Assembly: GCF_014207705.1 (NCBI RefSeq)
Contig: NZ_JACHIU010000001.1
Coordinates: 6,068,501 to 6,132,500 of the forward strand
Length of the DNA stretch: 64,000 nt
Origin: Sphaerisporangium rubeum
GTDB taxonomy: Bacteria > Actinomycetota > Actinomycetes > Streptosporangiales > Streptosporangiaceae
Direction of reading: 5' to 3'
Shown here: positions 22,863-31,147 of the stretch, piece by piece
Numbering within the stretch: position 1 is the stretch's first letter
How the letters are laid out: the number at the start of each line of letters is the position of its first letter
The notes under the pieces: generated by a model
Told to the model about the DNA's origin: nothing
The model's database searches: none
Seen by the model: only the letters and a program-made list of their open reading frames with translations
Program-made: the position numbers and the translations under genes

Positions 22863-24068
22863 GTGGCTCACGTGGTCTTCCACAACAAAGTCGGTGGATC
22901 CGAGACACTGGACGCGACACCGGGACGGCCACTCACCGAGGTGCTCACCGCGCACGGCATCCCGGTCAACGCCGTACTCACCACGGTCAACGGCAAGATC
23001 GCACCTGAGGAGACCACGACCGTCGGCCCCGACGACGTCATCGAGATCCGCCAGGTGCGCCACTACGACATGGACGTCACCCGGCGTCCCGCGCGCACCG
23101 TCTACGGCACCTCCGACCCGATCTACGCCAAGACCGTGCTCTTCGACATCTCGGGACGGCTGGAGCAACGCGTCGAGCAGTTCGACGCCGAAGGCTTCGT
23201 GCGGTACGTCGAGGAGGCGTTCGTGCAGAGCGTGCTCAGCCACGGTGTGCTGCGCGCCGGGGACTCGGTCGTCATCGGCCTGTCCGGCGGACGCGACAGC
23301 GTGGCGTTCCTCAAACTGCTCGAACGCACCGGCAGCCGCTTACCGGACTTCTCCATGACGTCGGTCACCATCACCGGCCTGCCGGACTGGGAGGAACCCG
23401 CGACGTTCGCCGCGGCCCGCGCGTCGGCCGCCGGGCTCGGCATCGACCAGGTCATCGTGACCGCCACGGACATCGAGCGCGTGTTCCGGCTGCGCAAGCC
23501 GTTCGTCGAGGCCATGAACAGCGTCGTGTCCGGCGAGAACCGGCACCTCAACATGGTCGTCGGCCACCAGGTGCTGCGGCGCATGCTGGAGAACCACGCG
23601 CAGGAGATCGGCGCCGGCACCGTGGCGTTCGGCTTCAACGCCGACGACCTGGTGGCGAGCATGGTGACGTGGCTGACCAGCGGGTACCGCATGGGTGGCA
23701 TCCCGGTGCGCGAGCTCGGCGGGCTGCGGTACATCTTCCCGCTGTACCGCATCACCAAGAAGGAGCTGATGCTGTACCTGGAGCTGGTGGCCCCCGAGCT
23801 GAACCGCCAGGGGACACCGGGCCGGTTCACCACGGGGCCGCAGGAGCGGTCGATGGCGTACGCCATGGCCGACCACCTGTACGGCCTGTGGCCCGGCATC
23901 GACTACTACCTGTTCGAGTCGTTCGCCACCATGCAGCGGTACATGTTCCCGCTGGTCGAGCAGAAGTGCCGGGTGTGCGAAGGGGTCTACATCCTGCAGG
24001 AAGGCGTGCCGAACCCGGCCGACCTCTGCGACGTGTGCGACTTCTTCGGCCGCCAGGAATTCTCGTGA
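22863..24068 (+). CDS. ThiS-like domain fused to PP-loop ATPase (TtcA/AANH-like thiolation enzyme)
   Basis: The 401-residue product starts with a beta-grasp domain (about 1-68: VVFHNKVGGSETLDATPGRPLTEVL ... INGKIAPEET-like turn ... DVIEIRQV) resembling ThiS/MoaD sulfur carriers. The PP-loop ATP pyrophosphatase domain follows, with SGGRDS at 141-146. Its C-terminal zinc-type cysteines, CRVC and CDVC, resemble those of TtcA/Ncs6 tRNA-thiolating enzymes. These adenylate a carbonyl-type oxygen and replace it with sulfur. Fusion to a carrier domain suggests a self-contained sulfur transfer enzyme, possibly making a thio group on a peptide or small molecule rather than tRNA. It is the first gene of a four-gene operon joined by GTGA overlaps. 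Confidence 0.78.
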   Translation: MAHVVFHNKVGGSETLDATPGRPLTEVLTAHGIPVNAVLTTVNGKIAPEETTTVGPDDVIEIRQVRHYDMDVTRRPARTVYGTSDPIYAKTVLFDISGRLEQRVEQFDAEGFVRYVEEAFVQSVLSHGVLRAGDSVVIGLSGGRDSVAFLKLLERTGSRLPDFSMTSVTITGLPDWEEPATFAAARASAAGLGIDQVIVTATDIERVFRLRKPFVEAMNSVVSGENRHLNMVVGHQVLRRMLENHAQEIGAGTVAFGFNADDLVASMVTWLTSGYRMGGIPVRELGGLRYIFPLYRITKKELMLYLELVAPELNRQGTPGRFTTGPQERSMAYAMADHLYGLWPGIDYYLFESFATMQRYMFPLVEQKCRVCEGVYILQEGVPNPADLCDVCDFFGRQEFS

Positions 24069-25966
24069 CCCGTTGGTACGCCGACTACTTCACCGCCGAC
24101 TACTGGAGCTTCGCACGGCACGAGTACACCGCGGAGCGCACCGCCGGCGAGGTCGCGTACCTGCTCAAGACCCTCGCGGAACACGCGCCTGGCCGCCGGG
24201 TGCTCGACCTCGGCTGCGGCGTCGGACGGCACGCGGTGCCGCTCGCCGAGCACGGCCACGACGTGACCGGCGTGGACGTGTGCCGCTGGGCCCTGGACCA
24301 GGCAGGCGCGGCGGCGGGCCGCGCCGGGGTGCCGCTGCGGCTGGTGGAGGCCGACCTGCTCGGCGGGGGGCCGCTGCCTGAGGCCGACGCGGTGATCTGC
24401 CTGCAGGCGTTCGGCTGGGGGGACGACGGCGAGCAGCTCCGGATGCTGCGCCGGGTGCGGGACGCGCTGGCGCCTGGCGGGCTGCTCGTGCTGGACCACT
24501 CCAACGTGGACGCGATCCTGCGGCACTACCGGCCGACGGCGCGGTTCGAGGCCGAGGGGACGGTGTTCGACTTCTTCCGTTCCTACGACACCTTGTCCGG
24601 CCGGAGCCGGGGAGAGCTGCGGGTGACGTACGCCGGCGGGAAGGTGGCGCGACTGCTGGACGACGTGCGGCTGTACCGGCCCCCTGAAGTGGCCGGGCTG
24701 CTGGCCGCCGCCGGTTTCGACGTGCTGCGCGCCGACGCCGCCTTCACCTCCGGCGCCGCCGTGGACCTCGACACCCGCTACGTGCAGTTCGTGGCCCGGC
24801 GCCGCGAGGTCCCCCGGCCCGCCGTTCTCGACCACCGGTCCCCGGCCTCCGGCACGCTCGACCTGCGCTCGGCACCGGACGAGGTGGAGTACGTCCAGGA
24901 CGTCCTCACCGAGGTCTGGTCCGGACTCGGCACCGGCGCGTCCCCTGCGCTGCCTTTTCCGGCGACCGCCGCGTCCCCGGCCGCGCTTCTTCCGCCGACC
25001 GCCGCATCGGTAGCCGCTGCCGCGCCTTCTTCGGCGGCCACGCCTGTGTCCTCCGCCGGAAGCGCGGTCGGCGGGGATCTGCTCGACCTCTCCAGGGACT
25101 ACGCGTTGCGCGACCCCTACGGCGGGGAACGCGCGGCCCCCGTGCTTTCGCGGCATTTCGGGACCGAGATCACCCCTGACCGGGTTGTCGCGGGGGCCGG
25201 TACCACCGGACTGCTCGCCGCGCTGAGCGCGCTCGCGGCGCCTGGCACCGTGTTGTGCACCCCGTACGCGCACCCCGACCTCCTCGGCTGGGCCGCCACG
25301 CACGGCGCGGAACTGCGTGTCTTCGACCCGGCCGCCGGCGACGCCGCCGAGGTCGTCGCCGCGGCCCGGCCGTCCCTGATCGTGGTGGAACGGCCAGGGG
25401 TGCTCGGCGACCTGCTGCCTGCCGAGCGGGTCGCGGCGCTGGCCGAGGCCGCCGCCGAGGCGGGGTCCCTGCTCGTGCTCGACGAGGCCTGCGCCGCCTA
25501 CGCGGGACCGGAGGCGAGCGCCGTCCCCCTGACGTCCCGCCTCCCGGGCCTCGTGGTGCTGCGCAGCCTCTCCAAGGGGTACTGCTGCGGCGGCCTGCGC
25601 GCCGGTTTCGCCGTCTGCTCCGCCGGCGCGGCACCGGCCCTGCGCCGGGTCGCGCCGCCGCTCGCGGTCGCGTCGCTCTCCTTACGGTTCGCGCTGCGCC
25701 TGCTGTCCCGTGGCGACCTGCTCACCCCCCTGCGCACCGCGCTCGCCACCGCCAAACCGGCCCTCGTGGACGGCCTGCGCGACCTCGGCGCCACGGTCGT
25801 CCCCGGTCATCCGGCACTCCCCTGGGTCGTCGTCGAAGGCACGCCGCCGGACGGCGTCACCGGCAAGCCCGTCCGTCCCCTGACCGGCGGCCCCGCTGTG
25901 ACGAGGGTGAGCGTGCCGCTGTCGGCGGAGCGGCGCGCGGCGTTCTCCCGCCTGGTGGGCCGGTGA
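24065..25966 (+). CDS. Methyltransferase-aminotransferase fusion protein
   Basis: The 633-residue product has two catalytic domains. Residues 1-245 are a class I SAM methyltransferase (VLDLGCGVGRHAVPLAEHGHDVTGVD, ADAVICLQAFGWGDDGEQLRMLRRVRDALAPGGLLVLD). After an Ala/Pro/Ser-rich linker (about 290-345), residues 350-633 are a class I/II PLP aminotransferase with VVAGAGTTGLLAALSAL, the LVLDEACAAYAG Asp/Tyr and the Schiff-base lysine in LRSLSKGYCCGGLRAGF. The aminotransferase resembles the histidinol-phosphate/threonine-phosphate decarboxylase group in length. The GTG start overlaps the previous stop. It would make both an N/O/C-methylation and a transamination or decarboxylation in the same pathway; the substrate is unknown. 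Confidence 0.8.
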   Translation: MTRWYADYFTADYWSFARHEYTAERTAGEVAYLLKTLAEHAPGRRVLDLGCGVGRHAVPLAEHGHDVTGVDVCRWALDQAGAAAGRAGVPLRLVEADLLGGGPLPEADAVICLQAFGWGDDGEQLRMLRRVRDALAPGGLLVLDHSNVDAILRHYRPTARFEAEGTVFDFFRSYDTLSGRSRGELRVTYAGGKVARLLDDVRLYRPPEVAGLLAAAGFDVLRADAAFTSGAAVDLDTRYVQFVARRREVPRPAVLDHRSPASGTLDLRSAPDEVEYVQDVLTEVWSGLGTGASPALPFPATAASPAALLPPTAASVAAAAPSSAATPVSSAGSAVGGDLLDLSRDYALRDPYGGERAAPVLSRHFGTEITPDRVVAGAGTTGLLAALSALAAPGTVLCTPYAHPDLLGWAATHGAELRVFDPAAGDAAEVVAAARPSLIVVERPGVLGDLLPAERVAALAEAAAEAGSLLVLDEACAAYAGPEASAVPLTSRLPGLVVLRSLSKGYCCGGLRAGFAVCSAGAAPALRRVAPPLAVASLSLRFALRLLSRGDLLTPLRTALATAKPALVDGLRDLGATVVPGHPALPWVVVEGTPPDGVTGKPVRPLTGGPAVTRVSVPLSAERRAAFSRLVGR

Positions 25967-27819
25967 ACGTCCGGGAGGTCGTGCGGGACCTGTCCGCCGG
26001 GTTCGGCGCCGAGGCGGCCATGGCGGACGTCGCGGCGTTGTGCGGGTCCGACCGGTACCAGGCGTCCGACGGCATCGCCGAGGCCGCGCGGTACGTCGCG
26101 GCGCGGGCCGAGGAGGCGGGGCTGCGCGACGTGCGGGTCCACGAGTTCCCGGCCGACGGGGCGCGGCGGTGGTGGTCGTTCCGCGCGCCGGTGGGGTGGA
26201 GCCCGGTCTCCGGGGTGCTGCAAGGCGGCGGGGTGACGGTCCGGTACCCCGAGGAGCCGTTCACGCTCGCGGCGTACTCAGGTGGTGGCGGCGGCGAACT
26301 CGCCGTGTACGGGGTGGCGGATGTCGCGGAGGCGCGCGGCGCGGTGGTGCTGCACGACGACGTGGCGGTGCCGCTGAGCGAGGTGCTCGGCCTCGCGGAG
26401 CGGCACGGTGCCGCCGGGGTGGTCACCGAGCAGGTCTCCCCCGGCGGGGGGATCGGCCGGGTCGAGCTGCGGGCCGGGGGGTCGTCGTTCGCGTTCAGCG
26501 TGCCGCGTGGCGCGGTGCGGCGGCTGGCCGAAGCGGGACGGGTGCGGGTGGCCGTCGCGGTGGAGCGAGGTGCGGCCATGCCGGTGGTGACCGGGGTGCT
26601 GCCGGGGGACGGCGGCGAGATCCTGCTGTACGCGCATCTGTGCCACCCCCGGCCGAGCGCCAACGACAACGCCACGGGGGTGGCGGCGCTGCTCGGGGCC
26701 GCGCGGGTGCTGGCGGCGCGTGCGCGGCGCAGGCCGGTGCGGTTCGTCTGGGGTCCTGAGTTCACGGGGATGGCGGCGTACCTGCACGACGTGGCGGAGC
26801 AGGCGCCGTTCGCGGCGGTCAACGTGGACATGGCCGGAGAGGACCAGCGGCTGTGCGGGGGGCCGCTCATCGTGGAGCGGTGTCCCGACCACCTGCCGGG
26901 GTTCGTCGGCGCGCTCGCCGAGCACGTGGTGGCCTGTCTGCCGCAGGCGGCGCGCTCGTACGCGGGGACGGTGGAGTGCGACACGTGGGCCTGGCGCGCC
27001 ACACCGTTCGTCGGGGCCTCCGACCACAGCCTGCTGGTGGATCGCTCGGTCGGCACACCGGTCGTGACGCTCGGACACTGGCCGGACCGCTTCAACCACA
27101 GCTCAGGCGACACCCTCGACAAGGTCGACCCGGCCGAGCTGCGCCGCACCGCGACGGTCGCCGCCGCCACCGCCGCCGTGCTCGCCGAGGCGACCCCGCG
27201 TGACCGGCCCGAGCTCGAAGGCATCGCGCTGCGCTGGGCCGCGGCGCGCCTGATGGAGTGCGTCCCCTCCCCCGGGGCCGCGCCGCCGCGGCACCGCACG
27301 GAGGTGGGGCTCGCCGCGCTGCGGCACCGCACGGAGGTGGGGCTCGCCGCGCTCGGCTGGCTGGACGAGGTGTGCGGCGGCCACGGGGACGAGCAGGCGC
27401 GGCGGTGGCTCACCGGCCTCGCCGAGCACGTCGGCACACTGCTGCCGTCCGGCGCGCCGCAGGACGTACCGGCGGGCCCGCCGGTACGCCGGTGCTGGCC
27501 GGGGCCGTTCAACGTGCGCGGCTTCGCCGAGGCGGCGGGGGACGCGGGCCGGGCCTGGGTGGACGCGCGGCTCACCGCCGACCGCGCCGGAGGCTACACG
27601 CGCATGCTGGCCCTGGCGCACGCCGTCGACGACGTGCGCGACCGCGCACAGGTGGCCGGGTACGCCACACTGGCCTCCGGCCTTCCGATCGGCGACGGCT
27701 TCGCCGGCGAGTTCATCGACCTGCTGGTGGCCGCCGGCTGGGCCGAGGAGGACGGGACCACGTCCCCTGCGGCGGTCGCGCCTGCCGTACGACCCCCGAC
27801 ACCGAAGGAGGGCCCGTGA
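25963..27819 (+). CDS. M28-type aminopeptidase-like protein (DUF4910-like)
   Basis: The 618-residue product carries zinc-site motifs of the co-catalytic M28 fold: LLYAHLCHPRPSANDNATG (His and bridging Asp), WGPEFTGM (catalytic/ligand Glu), VNVDMAGED (Asp) and FNHSSGDTLDKV (His). A protease-associated insert lies at about 90-200 (AAYSGGGGGELAVYGVAD, HDDVAVPLSEVLGLAERHGAAGVV). The C-terminal about 180 residues contain a perfect 11-residue tandem duplication (RHRTEVGLAAL twice) and a helical domain. No signal peptide is visible, so it acts inside the cell. In its operon it could trim a modified peptide, or hydrolyse an amide. GTG start overlaps the fusion gene stop. Confidence 0.75.
   Translation: MNVREVVRDLSAGFGAEAAMADVAALCGSDRYQASDGIAEAARYVAARAEEAGLRDVRVHEFPADGARRWWSFRAPVGWSPVSGVLQGGGVTVRYPEEPFTLAAYSGGGGGELAVYGVADVAEARGAVVLHDDVAVPLSEVLGLAERHGAAGVVTEQVSPGGGIGRVELRAGGSSFAFSVPRGAVRRLAEAGRVRVAVAVERGAAMPVVTGVLPGDGGEILLYAHLCHPRPSANDNATGVAALLGAARVLAARARRRPVRFVWGPEFTGMAAYLHDVAEQAPFAAVNVDMAGEDQRLCGGPLIVERCPDHLPGFVGALAEHVVACLPQAARSYAGTVECDTWAWRATPFVGASDHSLLVDRSVGTPVVTLGHWPDRFNHSSGDTLDKVDPAELRRTATVAAATAAVLAEATPRDRPELEGIALRWAAARLMECVPSPGAAPPRHRTEVGLAALRHRTEVGLAALGWLDEVCGGHGDEQARRWLTGLAEHVGTLLPSGAPQDVPAGPPVRRCWPGPFNVRGFAEAAGDAGRAWVDARLTADRAGGYTRMLALAHAVDDVRDRAQVAGYATLASGLPIGDGFAGEFIDLLVAAGWAEEDGTTSPAAVAPAVRPPTPKEGP
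27289..27354 (+). repeat. 33-bp perfect tandem duplication in the M28 gene
   Basis: Two adjacent 33-bp copies (27289-27321, 27322-27354) differ only in the last base and add RHRTEVGLAAL twice in frame. A short recent slippage event, outside the catalytic site. Confidence 0.85.
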
Positions 27820-29060
27820 CGTCCGCGACACCGGCCACACCCAAGGACAGCGCGGCACGGCCGATGCGACGGCTGATGCGTGACCGCCGGTTCGTGCTGC
27901 TGTTCGCCGGCCAGGCGATCAACATGTTCGGCGACCGCGCGTTGCTGATCGTCCTCGCCATCTGGGTGAAGGAGCTGACCGGCTCGGACGCGCTGGCCGG
28001 TGTGATCTTCGTGCTGCTGGCGGTGCCGTCGCTGCTGGCCCCGGTGACCGGCCTGATCGTGGACCGGTTCCCGCGCCGCGCGACGCTCATCGTGAACGAC
28101 CTGGTGGCGGCGGCCCTCGTGCTGTGCCTGCTGCTGGTGCGCGGCCCCGGGGACATCTGGATCGTGTTCGCGGTCACCCTCGGGTACGGCATCTCGAACG
28201 CGATCTTCAACGCGGCGCGCGGCGGCCTGCTGCACTCCATGGTCCCCGCCGAGCTGCTCGGCGACGCCAACGGCCTGTTCGGCTCGCTCGCGCAGGGCCT
28301 GCGCATCCTCGGCCCGCTGCTCGGCGCGGGCCTGTTCGTGGCGCTCGGGCTCGGCGCGGTGGCGATCCTCGACGCCGGCACGTTCCTGCTGTCGGTGGTG
28401 GTCCTGCTGCTGCTGCGCCGCACCCCCGACCTGGTGCGGTCCGGCGACGGTGAGAAGGGCCACCTGTGGCGTGACCTGACCGCCGGGGTGCGGCACATCA
28501 TCGGGGACCGGGAACTGCGTGGCGCGGTCGTCGCGCTCGGGCTGGCGCTCGGCGCGGCCGGTCTGATCAACCCGGCGATGTTCGCGGCCGTGGACCAGGG
28601 CCTGAACCGTTCGTCGGCGTTCATCGGGGTCGTCGCGGCGTTCCAGGGAGCGGGGTCCATCGCGGGGGGTCTCATGGTCGGCACGCTGATCCGCCGGTTC
28701 GGCGAGCGGCGCACGGCCGCGATCGGGTTCCTGTTCAGCACGGTCGGCCTGGTGCTGGTCATCCCCACGAGCGAGGCCGGCATGTGCGCCGCCGGGGTGC
28801 TCGTCGGGGTGTCCATCCCGGTCTTCATGGTGGCGACGACGACGCTGGTGCAGCGCAGCACGGCCAAGGAACTCCAGGGACGGGCTCTCACCGCGATGGA
28901 CGCGCTGATCGACATCCCGTTCGTCGGGTCCCTGGCGCTCGGGTCGTTCATCATCCAGTTCGTGGAGTACCGCCTGGTGTACGCGTTCAGCGCGCTGGCG
29001 TTCGCGGTGGTCGCGCTGTTCGTGCTGCTGCCGCGCCGCGACCGGGCCGCGGTGGTCTAG
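27816..29060 (+). CDS. MFS transporter (EntS/MFS_3-type exporter)
   Basis: The 414-residue product has 12 predicted transmembrane helices. It starts RRLMRDRRFVLLFAGQAINMFGDRALLIVLAIWV, typical for MFS_3 exporters, with the VDRFPRRATLI loop (motif A-like) between helices 2 and 3. The charged middle loop (RRTPDLVRSGDGEKGHLWRD) divides two six-helix halves. The GTG start overlaps the M28 gene stop (GTGA), so it belongs to the same operon and most likely exports the product. Its TAG shares the CTAG bases with the convergent phosphodiesterase gene. Confidence 0.85.
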   Translation: MTSATPATPKDSAARPMRRLMRDRRFVLLFAGQAINMFGDRALLIVLAIWVKELTGSDALAGVIFVLLAVPSLLAPVTGLIVDRFPRRATLIVNDLVAAALVLCLLLVRGPGDIWIVFAVTLGYGISNAIFNAARGGLLHSMVPAELLGDANGLFGSLAQGLRILGPLLGAGLFVALGLGAVAILDAGTFLLSVVVLLLLRRTPDLVRSGDGEKGHLWRDLTAGVRHIIGDRELRGAVVALGLALGAAGLINPAMFAAVDQGLNRSSAFIGVVAAFQGAGSIAGGLMVGTLIRRFGERRTAAIGFLFSTVGLVLVIPTSEAGMCAAGVLVGVSIPVFMVATTTLVQRSTAKELQGRALTAMDALIDIPFVGSLALGSFIIQFVEYRLVYAFSALAFAVVALFVLLPRRDRAAVV

Positions 29061-30172
29061 CCCCAGGTGGCGAGCGGCACGGCCGTCTCGTCCTCGGTGC
29101 GGCCCCCGTGCTCGTACGCGAAGCCCGGCACCGGCAGCGGGAAGCGCGGGGAGGTGGCGACGGCGACGACGCCGCCGAGGCGTTCGCGTACGGCCGGGGT
29201 GAGGTCCATGAGGCCGAGCGACGGCAGTTCCTCGGCGTCCACGACGAGCGCGTGGTCCCCGAGCGCGTCACGCAGCCGGTCGGCGGCCTCGGCCCGCCGT
29301 TCCTCCCGTGGGTACAGCCACCGGACCCGGCCGGCGCCTCCCGCCGGCAGCGCGCACAGCTCGGGGGTGTCCACCCGGGCCCACGCCTCTTCGAGCGCGG
29401 TGTCGCGTACGCAGCGGACGTGGCCGTGGTCGGAGTGCGCGAGCACCGTCCAGCCGCGCTCGACCCAGCCGAGCGCGTGGCGTTCCAGCGCGCGCAGCGC
29501 GTCGAGCGCGCGGGTGTCGTACCCGTGGCGGTGCAGGTGGAGGTCGAGGTTGACGTAGATCCACAGCAGCAGCGGCCGGTCGTCGCGGTGCGCGGCGAGC
29601 GCACGGCCGACGTCGCGGCCGACGGCGGCGGCCAGCGAGGCCGGGTCGCCGGCCTCGGCGTCCAGTGCCTGCGGATCGGGTTTCGGCCCGCGTTCCGCGC
29701 CGCGCAGCAGAGCGGTCACCCAGGGGCCGGTGAGCGTGTCCAGCTCGCGTCCGGCGACGACGACGCGTGCGCGGGACGCCGCGGCCTCGAAGACCGTGGG
29801 GAGCGCGCGCAGCGTGTCGAGGGGACGTGGCGCGGCGGCCAGCGGATCGCCGGTGATGACGTCGACGAGGACGTCCTCGGCGGGTGACCGGTAGACGGCG
29901 CCGACGACGAGGTGGCCGTGCACCGCCGCGCCGGTGACGGCGGTCATCCACGCCGTGGCGGAGGTGCTGGGGAAGGTGGACGTCAGGACGACGGTCTCGG
30001 CGGCCGTCCAGGTCTCGGCCGCGGCGCGCGCGGAGAGGCCGTCCACCGCGAGGACGACGACCCCCCGGCCGGCGCGTTCGAGCGTCCCGAGGATGTGGCC
30101 GGGGACGGCGCGCAATGATAGCCGGGGATGCGGGTGGTCAGCACCCCCGGACACCATCCTGTGGTTTTTCAC
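29057..30172 (-). CDS. Type I phosphodiesterase / nucleotide pyrophosphatase-like protein
   Basis: The 371-residue product belongs to the alkaline phosphatase superfamily (PF01663-like). VVVLAVDGLSARAA gives the first metal Asp. TSTFPSTSATAWMTAVTGAAVHG gives the nucleophile region (Thr/Ser of the T-F-P-S-x-T loop). LLLWIYVNLDLHLHRHG and VLAHSDHGHVRCVRD give the remaining Asp/His ligands (canonical D-x-D-x-x-x-H and S-D-H-G). No signal peptide is seen. Such enzymes split phosphodiesters or remove nucleotide or phosphate groups. Because a small peptide gene lies 92 nt upstream in the same direction, it may act on that product. The start may be GTG 30172 or ATG 30157; neither has a strong ribosome site. 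Confidence 0.78.
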   Translation of the reverse strand: MKNHRMVSGGADHPHPRLSLRAVPGHILGTLERAGRGVVVLAVDGLSARAAAETWTAAETVVLTSTFPSTSATAWMTAVTGAAVHGHLVVGAVYRSPAEDVLVDVITGDPLAAAPRPLDTLRALPTVFEAAASRARVVVAGRELDTLTGPWVTALLRGAERGPKPDPQALDAEAGDPASLAAAVGRDVGRALAAHRDDRPLLLWIYVNLDLHLHRHGYDTRALDALRALERHALGWVERGWTVLAHSDHGHVRCVRDTALEEAWARVDTPELCALPAGGAGRVRWLYPREERRAEAADRLRDALGDHALVVDAEELPSLGLMDLTPAVRERLGGVVAVATSPRFPLPVPGFAYEHGGRTEDETAVPLATWG

Positions 30173-30264
30173 CCGCTACACCACAAGAGTCCCTTAACTC
30201 CGATTTCGGCTTGGCACCGAAACCGGTTTCGAACCGGTACGGGACGTTTCCGGCTGATTTCCGG

Positions 30265-30408
30265 TCAGTAGTTCGGCACGCAGTCGGTGCAGGTGGTACG
30301 GAACTTCATCACCTGGACCGCCTGACGCGCGGTGAGCATCTTCTGGACCAGATCCGGAGTGAGCATAACGGGGGTTTCGGTCGTGGTCCTCGTCAGTTCG
30401 GGTGTCAT
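30265..30408 (-). CDS. 47-residue peptide with Cys-containing tail (candidate RiPP precursor)
   Basis: It is read from ATG 30408 with a perfect AGGAGG 6 nt upstream; this is the best ribosome site I saw in the window. The leader-like part (about 1-33) is polar and helical (TPELTRTTTETPV, then MLTPDLVQKMLTARQAVQVM). The tail is MKFRTTCTDCVPNY with two cysteines, three threonines and a C-terminal Tyr. No signal peptide, no TM segment and no known family. An AT-rich region (GTAAAATATGCCTAGAT at 30464-30480) upstream could be its promoter. The length, leader/core layout and place beside a thiolation-type ATPase, peptidase and exporter fit a RiPP precursor; modification is not demonstrated. Confidence 0.7.
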   Translation of the reverse strand: MTPELTRTTTETPVMLTPDLVQKMLTARQAVQVMKFRTTCTDCVPNY

Positions 30409-30879
30409 CACGAGCCTCCTGTCGCGGGAATTCACAACGCCGCTAGCGAAACGCTCACACAGCGTAAAATATGCCTAGATAGCCGTCAACCAGTAACGAA
30501 CCAGACAATGACCTGCGGATATCCGTCAGGCCGCGACCCGTGCGCACATACCCGCAGGTGGCAGCGCCGGCCGGCCGCCACCCTCGCGCCGAGAAAAAAG
30601 ATCCGGCCTGCTCGTTCCCCGGCCCGCTCGTTCGCGAGCGGCGTACGCGTGCCTGGCGCGGAAACAATTCACGCGGAGCCGTCCGGTGACACCTCCCGCA
30701 CCATGAAGACCTGTTCAAGCGCGACGCATATCCATGGCCAGGCGACAACCCTTTCCTACCCGGACTCAGGTGGATCTTGCCGTGATTCCCGCGAAGAACC
30801 AGGGTAAATCCGGATAGCGCACGGCGACGGCGGCCATGCCGGCCGCTCATCCTGATACTTCGCCTTTCGGGGGACACCA
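30409..30879. other. Intergenic region between the peptide gene and a small membrane protein gene
   Basis: 471 nt without a convincing gene. The first 70 nt are AT-rich for this genome (30455-30480) and likely hold the - strand promoter of the peptide gene. The remainder has inverted repeats such as GCTCGTT...CGAGC around 30600-30640. Reading frames here have no ribosome site and no similarity. Confidence 0.5.
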
Positions 30880-31134
30880 GTGGACAAACGACTCCCACGC
30901 ATCCTGACCGACCGCACGGCACTCGTCCTGTACGCGACTCTCGCCGTCCCCCACGCCGTCGGGTCCCCGCTCACCGGCACGTCCATCCAACGGGCCGGCA
31001 TCCTGATCACCGCCGTGTCCCTGACCCTGCTGACCGGCGGGATCCTCCTGCGCATGACCGCCTGGAGAAAACGCCGCACCCGCGCCGGCCGGTCCGGGAG
31101 GACCGGACGCACCGGCCCGCCTCCGGCCGCGTGA
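30880..31134 (+). CDS. Small hydrophobic protein, two TM helices
   Basis: The 84-residue product reads from GTG with GGGGGAC 7 nt upstream. There are two hydrophobic segments (ALVLYATLAVPHAVGSPLTG and AGILITAVSLTLLTGGILLRM) and a strongly basic tail (RKRRTRAGRSGRTGR). Not recognised. It could be a membrane protein of unknown role; the gene ends 13 nt from the convergent MBL-fold gene. Confidence 0.55.
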   Translation: MDKRLPRILTDRTALVLYATLAVPHAVGSPLTGTSIQRAGILITAVSLTLLTGGILLRMTAWRKRRTRAGRSGRTGRTGPPPAA

Positions 31135-31147
31135 GCGCCGCTGGAAG

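Noticed and set aside
30219-30230. 12-bp palindrome GAAACCGGTTTC after the Cys-peptide gene
   Set aside because: Could be a terminator or operator, but it is short, without a T-run, and such palindromes are expected by chance in 64 kb.
30455-30922. 155-residue - strand frame in the region upstream of the peptide gene
   Set aside because: No ribosome site, no similarity, and it would overlap the small membrane protein gene on the other strand.
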